Shown here in pieces: positions 10,394 through 20,800 of a DNA stretch of 64,000 bases. The notes under the pieces are model-generated. The model was not told where the DNA came from, ran no database searches, and saw only the letters and a program-made list of their open reading frames with translations. The DNA is taken from assembly GCA_001792895.1 (NCBI GenBank), contig MARA01000020.1, positions 558,001-622,000 of the forward strand, written 5' to 3'. Source of the stretch: Lentinus brumalis (Eukaryota > Basidiomycota > Agaricomycetes > Polyporales > Polyporaceae). The position numbers were made by a program, and so were the translations under genes. How positions within the stretch are numbered: position 1 is the stretch's first letter; each line of letters begins with the position of its first letter.

Positions 10394-11991
10394 TCAGTGC
10401 ATACCCTCCTTAACCGCACTCAGGAGGATGTTTTCATGGTCGCCCCCGACTTCAAACATCGCGAACCCAGCCAACCCCTGCTCCTTCACGAACTCGCCCT
10501 TCAACCTCATCGACTGCGCATCGTCGTACGACACCATAACTTCCGTACTGCCGTTGTAAAGGAACGGCGTCTTCGTGCAGCTGTCGAAGGTGTAGAAGAT
10601 GCCAGCAGCAGAAGTACCGTCTTGCTTCAAGTAGCCGTTGTCCATGAGGCCCTGGAAGGTGAAAGTGCCCCCGGGAGTCGCCGGGTCATCCCACTTATCC
10701 CCATGGAGAGGCAGGCGGGAGGCATCGACAGGAGGGTAGAGCGCGATGGCGTGGTCAGAAGTCGTCGCGTTGCCCGTGGATACAGGGAAAGCATGCCCGT
10801 ACGCCGGGACGCCGAGGACGAGCTTGCTCGCCGGGAAGCCCGCGTCCGTCCACGCCTTGATAGAGGAGACGGCGGAGCCCTGTCGCAGGGTGGTGTTCGC
10901 CACGCACGAGTCGTCGAGCGCGGCGTTGGGGCCGGCGGTGGCGGACCAGCTCCCGAACCTGTCGTAGTTCATGATCACGACGAAGTCCAGCACGCTCGCG
11001 AACTCGGACATGTTCGTCCACGGCTTCTGTTGCATGTCGAGCCACGGCTGGCCTGGGGCAGCGGCGGACAGCGTCAGGTTGCTCGCTTTGCTCCTGAGGG
11101 TTTTAAGGAAGGCGAGGAAGTTCGAGGTGTCGTCGTCGTTGTGGAACAGGTCGCCCGCGGCGGATTTGTTACCGTTGGGATACTCCCAGCTAGAGTGGAT
11201 CGGTCAGCCAGCGAGTTGGTGGGATGGAATCAGCACGAGCTCACTCCAGATCAATCCCGTCGAAGCCGTGCTGGAATGCGTAGGAGGTCAGGAGGTCCGC
11301 ATAGTTCTCCCGAGAATCATTCCTCGTCTGCAGGGAGAAATACACGGACGCAGGTCCATAGCCGCCGATCGTGAACATCGCTTTGACGTCCTGCGATAGT
11401 TGAGTTCAGCTACACATTGGAGAACGGGTGGTACTAGACGAGAGGCTCACATGCTTGTGTGCAAGGCGCACGAATTCTTGAATCAGGGGTTCCTCGGTAG
11501 TCATATTGAGCTCTATCTCTTGATTGTAGACAGGACTAAACATCCAGTCAGCAATGACTTTAGCTAGAGAACCCAACAACAGATGGTACTCACGTCCCGA
11601 AGAACGACATGTGGGTGTAGTTTTCAAACGGATAGTTCTGCAGATTTGTCTTGTCGATGTGGTAGTCAGCCACGTAGCCGAGGGCGATTGGCGGTGAGGT
11701 GTTGTGCGGAGCCACGGCCGACGAAGTCGCACTTCTCGACAATGTGGCGGTCGCCGAACCAGAGACCACCGAGGTTGGGCTGCTCGACATTGGGGTGTCG
11801 ATGGTGCTCCGGGAGGCAGAGCTCGTGCTACCAACACTCGCCGCCACGCTGGACGCTGCGGCACTGGCGCTGCCAGACGCCGTGGTTACGCTCGACGTAG
11901 GGGCTGATATGGTCGCATCGGTGGGTGCGGGCTTCGCCCATGAACAGGACAGCAATGACAGGAGGGAGATGATAGAGAGCTGGATGCGCAT
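10394..11991 (-). CDS. Secreted GH18 chitinase (class V type), chitinase 1
   Basis: Endo- or exo-acting chitinase for wall remodelling, nutrition or fungal-fungal interaction. Four exons (11991-11594, 11535-11451, 11390-11245, 11189-10394) give 474 residues in phase. An N-terminal signal peptide (MRIQLSIISLLSLLSCSWA) is followed by a Ser/Thr/Ala-rich segment of about 75 residues, probably O-glycosylated. The GH18 barrel starts at IALGYVADYH. The catalytic signature is DGIDLDWEYP, with the third Asp (residue 210) created by splicing across intron 3 and the acid/base Glu at 212. Later strands include MNYDRFGSW, LVLGVPAYGHAF and VMVSYDD, and FAMFEVGGD near the C-terminus. No chitin-binding module is present. 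A truncated decayed copy lies at 31455-31982. Confidence 0.9.
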
Positions 11992-12798
11992 CTTGAGGAA
12001 GAAAGGCGATAGGAATGAGGGTTGCTTGTTGCCCTCTTCAGCCCGACAAGGCCATCTTATATATGCCCGGGACAGACGAACGACTGGGGTTCTGTGGACT
12101 TGAGCTGTAGTAAGGTGCTGGAGCGCACAGTGAGCTCGCACAAGGATGAACAAAAGGCGCCACAGTACGAGCGGTCGCTTTGAAGGGAGCCAGCGACGTA
12201 TGCTGATGCGTCCGTTTCCTGCGCGCATGTGCATGATGATGGGGATGAAGACGAAGACGAATGCACGAGGACAATAGGGAGTACACCGACGTACTCGGAC
12301 ATAATCGCATGTCCGTGACAACCGTTTTTGTACCAGGAGTGGTCGGGAGGGCAAGGAATGCAGATATTATACGGAGACCTAACGCGTCCGTTCAGCAACC
12401 GGAATGGACAGCTTGAACAATCGACTCACTGGGTACAATCCAAGAATATTGTAAAGCGACTGTGCCCGTCAGCAAGGACAGCGAGGCACTTACCTATAGG
12501 AAATCTGTCTCACATCCTCACATCTTCGACCTCGAGACCAGCGTGTTGCAGACAGCGCATGCCACAGCAGTGCGGCGATAATATACATAAGTCTATGCCT
12601 GTGCATCAAGCACGGTCAATAAGGATAACGCTACAGATAGAGACAGGGATGCGCAAGGACAGGACGTGTATAGCGATACAATATGGCGTGAGCGTCGTGG
12701 CGACCGTGGTAGTGATGATGTAGCACCCAAAACCCATGAAAAATGAAGAGAGACGGCAACCGCGGGAAGGGGAGGAGTCAAAAGGGGCGCGCAGGTGA

Positions 12799-14634
12799 TC
12801 AGCAACCCACCTCTTCGATCCCAATCGCCTCCGAGATCGCGTCGAGGAGCATGTCGTTCGAGTCCCCAGCCGCCTCCCACATCGCGAACCCGAGCAGGCC
12901 CGCGTCGTTGATGAACTGGCCCTTCGCCGCAAACGAGCGCGTGTCGTCGTACGAGACCATCACCTGCGTGCTCGGCTTGTACACGTACGGCGTCTGGCTG
13001 CACTCGTCGAACCGGTACTCGATCCCGTCTGCCGCGGTGCCGTTCGCGGTCAGGAAGCCGCCCTCGATGAGGCCCCAGAAGTCGAAGATGCCCGACGCCC
13101 CGCCCGGGCTGGGGTTCCCGCACTGGTCGACGCCGGCAGGCGCGACCTCGTCCCACGAGTCACCGAGCGGCTGGTCGGCCTTGTCGAACGCGGGGTACGC
13201 GGCGAGCGACGACCCGGAGACCGCGGCGCTCGGTGCGACCTTGAAGCTGTGGCCGTACGACGCGACACCGAGGACGAGCTGGTTCGCGGGAAGCCGGCGC
13301 CTGTCCACGCCTTGACCGCGGACACCGCGGAGCCCTCCTGGTCGGACGCACACGTGTCGTTGAGCGGCGCGTTGGGGCCAACGGTCGTCGACCACGAGCC
13401 CCAGACGTCGTAGTTCATGATCGCGACGTAGTCGAGCGCGCCCGCGAACGCGGAGACATCGCTCATGGGAGTGCCGTCCGCGCCAGCGAAAGGCGTGATG
13501 CCGGCGGCGGCGGAGATGGTGAAGTTCTGGCCAGCCTTGGCGCGGAGAGCCTGGAGGAAGGAGAGGAAGTTCTGGCTGTCATCGGCGGCGATCAGGTTGC
13601 AGCCCATGCCTTGCTTGTTGGGGTATTCCCAGCTGAGAAGAGTCAGGACATCGTGGAATGACGTATGCAGGAATAGACGTACTCGAAGTCAAGACCGTCA
13701 AGCTTGTACTTGTCCACGAGGCTCATCACAGTGTTGACGAATGCCGTGCGGTTCTCCTCCGTCGCGACAGCTGAGGAGAAGTACTGCGAACCCGTCCAGC
13801 CTCCGACTGTGAGCAGCGCTTTGACGCCCTGTAGAGCTGTGAGTAGACCGTCCACAACAGGATGTCGAAACAAGGGAAAAGTCCGGCGAACCCCAGACGG
13901 GAGTGCGGCTCGCTGCTTATCACTCGGTGCCGATCCCGTCTGGTGCGCCGCAGCTGCTGCCGCGATAGTGCCGCCGCCACATCGAGCATGAGCGTTGCGC
14001 TCGCAAGTAGCCTAGACTAAGCCAACTTCCGTGTAGCGAGCACAGCTGAATGGATCAAATTCGACTGCGATGTGGCCAGACAAGGAGGCAGATGGTAGCT
14101 GCGAGGGAGATGGCATGTACAACCCAGCGGGCGACGTAGTAACATGCTACTCCTAGTTTGGCCGCGGACATGGCCCACTCTCTGCACAGACAGGTTTTAA
14201 TAAAAGGACAGGACGTACGTTCTGGTGGGCAAGGTCGACGAAGCGGGGCAGAAGCTCCTCGTCAGATGCCTCCAAGGAGACCGTGTTGACGTCAGGAGTC
14301 GTAACGCTGTGTGGAACTCAGCACACACAGGACACACGGTAAGACGGGTAAGTACACACGCGAATGCGTATGTGACAGCGGAGTATTTGGACCAGCTGAG
14401 CTTCTCCGGCGGGAAGTCGGTGCCGTGCCAGCCAGCATACCAGGTAGTCGCGACGACCTGGTCGCCGAGGGTGCTGTTCTTGCCAGACCCAGAGTTCGCG
14501 GCGCCGCCGACGGTCGTCCCGCTAGGCGCGGCAGCAGAGGAGGTGGCGGCGGCGGAGGCTGGCTTGAGAGAGCACATGGGCGCAGCCCATGACAGAGGGA
14601 GAGCAGCCAAGAGAGAGAGAGGGAGCAGCATCAT
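12799..14634 (-). CDS. Secreted GH18 chitinase, chitinase 2 (one-base frameshift)
   Basis: Paralogue of chitinase 1, in tandem. The exons read 14634-14360, 14306-14219, 13828-13683 and 13632-12799, about 447 residues if one base is restored. It has a signal peptide (MMLLPLSLLAALPLSWA), a shorter Ser/Ala/Gly linker, and barrel strands TWYAGWHG, TVGGWTGSQYFS and DGLDFDWEYP. The acid/base Glu is at about residue 172, and Asp170 is again formed across the intron. The rest includes MNYDVWGSW, GVASYGHSF and FAMWEAAGD. Near 13290 the protein changes frame within GFPANQ: one base is missing compared with chitinase 1. Intron 2 is 390 nt, unusually long for this window. The gene is otherwise well conserved, so the lesion could be an assembly error. 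Confidence 0.85.
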
Positions 14635-16056
14635 CGCGAAAGCAAGGTAGAAACGAGGGGAAGGAGATGAGGGATGGAGGAGGAGAAGGAGGGAGAAGGA
14701 TGGCTGCCTGCCCCGCTCGTCTCGGCTTTTATAGCCTCGCGCTGGTTCGCCGCATGCGCACCTTCGACTTCCGACCCAGGCCCATGTCCAATCGCAACGG
14801 CGAAAAAGGTAGTCCGAAGGGCGTAAGCCGCATGTTTTTGTGCATGTGCAAATCTTGTGTCGGTGCTCGGCAATATGCGCGCCTCGAGGGACAATGGCGA
14901 CCTATTTTTTCCGACAATAAGCTATAGCCGGCGAGACTCCACGGGCCACAGCATCTTGAAGTTGATGTCTTAGCCACCCGAGGACAGAGTTCGCATGAGA
15001 GACAAGACTGGAACTTGAGATCGAGGAAGCAACGATGATGGTGGTACAGAGCAAGTCGTCCTTGCATCGAAGCGCCCACTGACCGGTCGCCACAACGGCG
15101 AAGGTACAAAATTAATGAAGAGTCGTTGAAACTTGAAGCCCGTTGAAGCAGTAGTATTGTGAGAGAGCTCAAAACTAGAGAAGCTCGCCGAAGGACCGGC
15201 GACATCAACCTTGTGTGCCCGTAGTATGACACGCTGATCACCGGTGGATTGATGAGTGAGAGAGATACTTAGACGTGGAATGAACTGTGAGGTGTACAGT
15301 GTACGAGGACATGGCTACGTGGCGACAACCTATGATTGCCATGGTATGCCAATATTCAGACGCAATCTGCCGAGTACGATCCTACGGAGATATGTACAGT
15401 CATGTAGGCTTGTCCCCATCCGTTTCTGAGGCTTGCGAGCGGAAACTGGCTGGCGAGTCTAACAGTCACGAAGCCGCGGTGCATATATGCGAGAGAGAAT
15501 CAACTCTACCTCCCCCAGCACGCGTGCCTGAGAAGAGCACCCTTTCTCGATCTGTTCGGGAAGGTGGGCACGCTCGGCATGCCGCAGAGCCACGGAAGGT
15601 CAGGACAACTCTCAGACTCCAGATGCTTACGGTGGCGCCGTCGGGCTGCATCTCGAACCTGAAGAACAACGAGGATCAGCTGTTGTACCATGCAGAGGGT
15701 GCCAGAGATGCTCTTAAGACCAGAGACTGCAGCACCAGAGCGGTTGACATCGAACATAGCGAGTTGTGCCAGGAGTCGCCCTCTGCAACGTTGATTGCGT
15801 CTGGATCACCTAGCTTCACATCGTCCTTGGTCGTGGGCTGAAACTGGGTTGTCAGGAGTCAGAGGAACCGCGCGTGCCAAAGCAGATAAGTTCAAAGTAG
15901 GAGGAGAAAGTAGAACAAGGGGAAGTCGAACTACAGTGAGATAGGGTAGGAGGAATAGGATTAAGACATTGCATCCGGCGGGATTCGAAGTGATGCTGTC
16001 ACGATGGAGCTCGCGCGGTAGCTGTGCTGCTTGACCAGAGACCACCGACGCCGACG
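14635..16056. other. Intergenic region between chitinase 2 and eIF4E
   Basis: Open frames exist (for example 15287-15841 on the plus strand) but show no recognisable domain and no family-like composition. The region holds the divergent promoters of the two flanking genes. Confidence 0.4.
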
Positions 16057-17527
16057 ATGTCGACGACCCCGCCCCCAGCGACGACGACCCAGGATGCAAC
16101 CGCGAAGACCGACGACAAGCGGCCCTCCGTCGGCACGCGCGTGCCCTCCCTCAGCCAGCTCGCCGCGCGCATCAACCTGAACGCCCCTACCCCCGCCACC
16201 GCAGGCAACCGCCCCCGCCTCGCCGCCTCCCTCCTCCGCACGAGCTCGGCGAACTCGAACTCCTCATCCGCCGCCGCGTCCGCCGCAGAGTCCACCGCGG
16301 TCAATGCGCCGACGTCGCGCTCCGCATCCCCCCGCTCTCCGTGTCGCCCCCGCACAGCACCAGCACCACTCCGCAGCCCGAGGGCGGCGAGCCGCTGACG
16401 ACCGAGAAGGTCAAGGAGCTCAACCAGGAGACAGCCAAGGACGACAAGCAGAAGCAGAAGATGCCCGTCGGCTACAAGAACATTCCCTCCCTCGACGCTA
16501 TCACCGCGCGCCTCGCGAAGGCGAGGACGCTCTCCGTCGACGGCTCCGCCAAACCCCCAGAGGCGGAGACCATCGAGGATCCCAAGACTCCCGGGCTTAT
16601 GATACAAGCTCCTGAGCACCCGCTCGAGCATCCATGGTGCGCATCCCTTGTTGTGATTGACAGTGTGCGGGATTAATGTGCCCCTCCAGGACCCTGTACC
16701 ACGACTCAAAGAACAAGGTCCCGTTCACGCCGGCGACGGCGGCCACGCCCGATAGCGCGCCCAACTCCGCAGGGCACTACATGGCGCCAGACACGGACCA
16801 GTACGAGGCGGGTCTGACCGTGATCGGCGAGTTCGACACGGTCGAGTCGTTCTGCCGGTACTTCAACTGGCTCAAGCCGCCGTCGAAGCTCGAGCGCAAC
16901 TCAAACTACCACCTGTTCAAGTCGGGCATCAAGCCGATGTGGGAGGACGAGGCGAACGCCAATGGGGGCAAGTGGGTGCTGACGATGAAGAACAACCCGC
17001 AGCTGCTCGACCGGTGCTGGTCCTGGCTCGCGATGGCGCTCGTCGGCGAGGATCTCGACGAGGGCGACGAGATCTGCGGGGCGGTCGTCAGCCTGCGCAG
17101 CAAGGTCGACCGGATACAGGTCTGGACGCGCTCGAAGGAGGACGTGGAGAAGATCAACGGCATCGCGCGCAAGATGGTCAAGCTGCTCGACATCTCGGAG
17201 GCGGATGGCATCGGTCTCGAGTTCCAGGTACGTCTCCCGTCCAGTCCCTTTCGCGTGTTGCTTTGTGACCCAGCTGACGACTCGATATCGCAGTACAACA
17301 ACGACGACCGGCCAGTGCCGAACAAGTTCCTTACCATCCAAGCCGTTCCCCAGTCATCGTACCGCACATCCTTCCACGGCAAGCCACCAGGGTTCAACAG
17401 TCCTGTCTCCGGCCCCGGTGAGGGTCCTCAGATTGGCGGCGCTCCTGGCCCCGGCGGCGCATTCGCCGGCTTCGGTGTTGGCGGCGGCGGTGTGCTCGGG
17501 TCAGGCTGGCGGGGAAAGCGGTCGTAA
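16057..17527 (+). CDS. eIF4E-family cap-binding protein, 4EHP-like class (one-base frameshift in N-terminal extension)
   Basis: mRNA cap-binding protein. Exons are 16057-16636, 16690-17227 and 17294-17527, about 450 residues if one base is restored near 16325. A Ser/Pro/Ala-rich extension of about 190 residues precedes the core. The core reads HPWTLYHDS, QYEAGLTVIGEF, YHLFKSGIKPMWEDE, KWVLTMKNN and RIQVWTR. Tyr in WTLY and in QYEAGL at the positions of two canonical Trp residues, and IKPMWED, fit the 4EHP class rather than canonical eIF4E. The dorsal Trp that binds eIF4G or 4E-BP is Cys here (VESFCRYF). A Gly-rich C-terminal tail follows the third exon start. The frame changes at a run of six C; the alternative is translation from Met at 16462. 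Confidence 0.8.
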
Positions 17528-17709
17528 ACGTCGTGCACGAGCGACCATCGCATTACATGGACGAAGGAGGAGGTAGGAGCAACATCGCTCCCCGGAAGAT
17601 AATCAGACGGACACAAGGACGGGTGTAGGTCAGTAAGCAGTAGCTCGAAGCAGTTCGAATTCACGCGAATACCCGCGATGTAGTGATGTAACACGGTCTT
17701 GGTGGCTCT

Positions 17710-17744
17710 CTTCTTGATCACGGTCTTCTTGATCACGGTCTTCT
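17710..17744. repeat. Tandem 15-base repeat
   Basis: The unit cttcttgatcacggt occurs twice followed by a third partial copy, in the 3' spacer between eIF4E and SIN3. Confidence 0.8.
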
Positions 17745-17892
17745 CTGCTCTCTGCTCTCCCCTGCTGTCGCGGTCGGTGCAATACAATGTACACATACAT
17801 TCACAAGTCACAGTAGTCTTGCTCCAGATCCCGAGGTACATATTTATTAGTGCGTAATGTAGCAGCGAATACAACACAGAGCTGGAGACAAA

Positions 17893-20800
17893 TCACGATC
17901 CAAGAGAGCTAGCTGCCAGGCTGTCGCCGCAGTCATGACGACGCAGGGGCTGATGAGTCGGCGGGCGGGGCGGGCCCGAGTGCTGGCTCGGGCTCGGGCG
18001 CCGGCGTTGGTGCCGATGGTGAGGGTGGCCGAGGCAGCTCTGCGACAGTAGAAGCCTCCGCGGCAGGTGGGGGCGCAGGGGGAAGGCTCGTAGGTAGAGG
18101 AGCCGCTTGAGGTGAAGGAAGTGCGGGCGGGGCAGGCGCAGGTGTCTCAACGGAGGCAGGTGCTTCAGCTGTGATAGTGGCGGGAGATGGCGAAGGGGGT
18201 GTGCTGCTTCCGTTGCCTGTGCCCGGAGTGATGGCGACGATGCGGACGGACCGCTGGTCTCCGTCTCTTTCGAAGCTTGAGGCTCGGGCTCAGCGGCAGC
18301 AGGCTGAGCTGGAGTAGGCCCGAGCGCGGCCGGAGGAGAAGGAGGCTTGGCCGCGGGTACCGTTCCGCCCTGCGTCGCTGCCACGAGTTCCGGCGCGAGC
18401 TCGACCACAACAGGTGGTGCAGGCGAATGCGGAGGGGCCGCGTCGGAAGAGTTTACAGGCGGCACGTCTGGCGTTTCTTCATTCATCGGGACATCCCCAT
18501 CTGCAGAATCAGGATCTAGTGCAGGTCCCACAACCGCAGCGGCGGCCGCAACTTCGACCGCATCGTCTTGCGGAACAGTGTGCACCGTCGCCGCAGGTTC
18601 GTGCTCCCTCTGCTCCTGGACAAGCTCCATTGGTACATCCAAGACCTCATGGTGGGGAGGAACTTCTGGGGCTGCCTCGTAAGACTCGGTCGGTGTCGAT
18701 GCGGTCGGAGCGAGAGGCTCCGAGGGCACCTCTGCCGGAGCACTCTGTGGCTCGTCTTTGGGCGTCTTCGCTGCGTAGTCCTCGAGCCACTTCTTCCGCT
18801 TCTGGCTGCGCGAATCGACGAGCTTACGAGCCTCTGCGCGCTCTTCGCGACTGGAGATCCGGACCATGATATCCTCTGAATGCGGGACGAAGAAGAGTCG
18901 GTAGGTGCGCACGCAAACTTTGATCTGCAGCCCGCCGCGAGCGAGGATTTCTGGCATAGCGCCAGAGGGAGCAGGTATCTTCGTGCTGTCAAGAAGCTGA
19001 GCACTCTGACCTCGACAGGACGTCTAATCAGACTCACCGGAGCAAGAACGGCCGTCTGATGGTGGATGATGTGGGGACACCAGCGGTATAATGATGCTGC
19101 AAAGGTTATCAGTTACAACATTGACAGTCAGCCGAGCAGTACGCGAGACATACCGAGACAAAGGACTCAATATATGACTGCCATCGTCCCGTCATGACTT
19201 CGGAGTCGTCATAAGTCGTGTCATCCTTGCCAATTAGCTGTATAGTCATCGTCTTCGGCTCGGGTAGCTGCGGCTGCAATCAGCACCAAGCGCCGACATC
19301 ATAGAGCACGACAAGACGTACCCAGTCTATGCGGAACAAGTTCTCATCAGGGCCAAGGACCCGTTCAGTATTCCGTCGGCAGTTGATGAGATCCTGGGTA
19401 GTCGGCGAAGGGATCTCCCGCTCGCGCTTTAGAAGCTCGTATAGATCTTGGCTCTTCGGATCCGACAGGATGATTTGGACCTACATGATGCGCGACCGGT
19501 CAGGCATCTTTGAAGTAGGCTCGGGAAGATGAACTCACCTGTTTGATAAGGGCTCCCAGCACCTTGTCGACGGTGAACATCTTGTATCCATGCTATTGGC
19601 AGGACATCAGCTGAAGACAGAGGGAATCCTAGACGGCGATTGTGTGTACCTTCACCCCAAACATGAACCGCATCATCTCCTCGAATACATGCGGCTCCAG
19701 CTCGTTGTCAAACAGCTTCTCGCAGGACTCCAGCATGAATTCGTAGAAGTGAGATGCGTTATCGAGCTTGTCCTTGTCCTTGTCCTTGTCGCCAATCTTG
19801 CCTAACTCAGCATAGAAGGACGACTTGATCGAGGCAGGGTTCGGCTCGTTAGGATCGTTCGAACGATCAGTCATATTCCTGGTAAGGTTCTTGAACAACT
19901 GCAACCGGGAGTATAGGACCTGTAGGGGACGATAGGTCACGAGAAAAAGCGAACATTGAGACTGAGCGAATCTCACCTCCAATAACCGCAGGAGGACGTA
20001 GAACGAGGTGTTCGTGTAGAATGTCCCTCTCCGACGCCCTGTTGACTTGTCGTTCCGAACAAGAGAGCTATCACCATCGACCAGCATCGCCTCGGAAGGT
20101 GCTGGGGAAGCGAACCGCGACGGCGTCGGCGACGCTGCCGCCCGGGTCCGCCTGCTCAACTTGGCCTGCTCGCTCTTGAGCAGACGCTTGCGGAGATCGC
20201 CAGCGTTGTTCGCGCCGCCCTTCTTGTTCTTCGACCGTGATGAGGAGCCGTTCACACCAGTCATGTCGACGTCCTCTGCAGCTGCCTCCCCGTCCATCTC
20301 ATCGACGGTCTCGTGATGGGGAACGAATGCAGCGTTGAACGCGACCGGGTCAAGCATGAAGAAGAGAGGGACAAACGATCGCAGGAACGTCTCGATCTTC
20401 CTCCGGTCCGGTAGAGATATTTGGCCTTGTGTCCGGTCCAGGAACGATAGCGTCAGCTTCAGCGTGTCCTGGAGCACCGCCGGGTCCTCGACGACAAACT
20501 CGAGCTGGTGCCGTGGCTTCGTCCGCGCGAACAGGGGGTCGATAAGGGATGCGCGTGTCACCCGCTGCTCATCGCGTGCGGCCTCGATCTGTGTAACGAA
20601 CGCCTTCTGCGTGATCGCCTTCTTGTCGTCCGCCTTGAAGGTCACCGCCTGGTGGTCGAGCGACTTGTGGTAGTTGCGCGCGTCGACCTCGCGCCAGACC
20701 TTGTCCCACTCGCGCTGCGCGCGCTTCCACTCTTCGTGCTTCTGCTTGAGACGCACGAGCACGACGGGAATCGCCGTCGCGGGCACCTCCTGCATGGCGG

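Noticed and set aside
11180..11250. Apparent Asp-to-Glu change in the GH18 catalytic motif of chitinase 1 (and similarly chitinase 2)
   Set aside because: It arises only if the exon is read through. Splicing GA with the C opening the next exon restores the canonical DxxDxDxE in both genes.
15287..15841. 184-codon open frame between chitinase 2 and eIF4E
   Set aside because: No domain, irregular composition, and no promoter or splice support.
15970..16010. tRNA-like T-loop string on the minus strand
   Set aside because: No T stem, anticodon stem or acceptor pairing can be formed around it.
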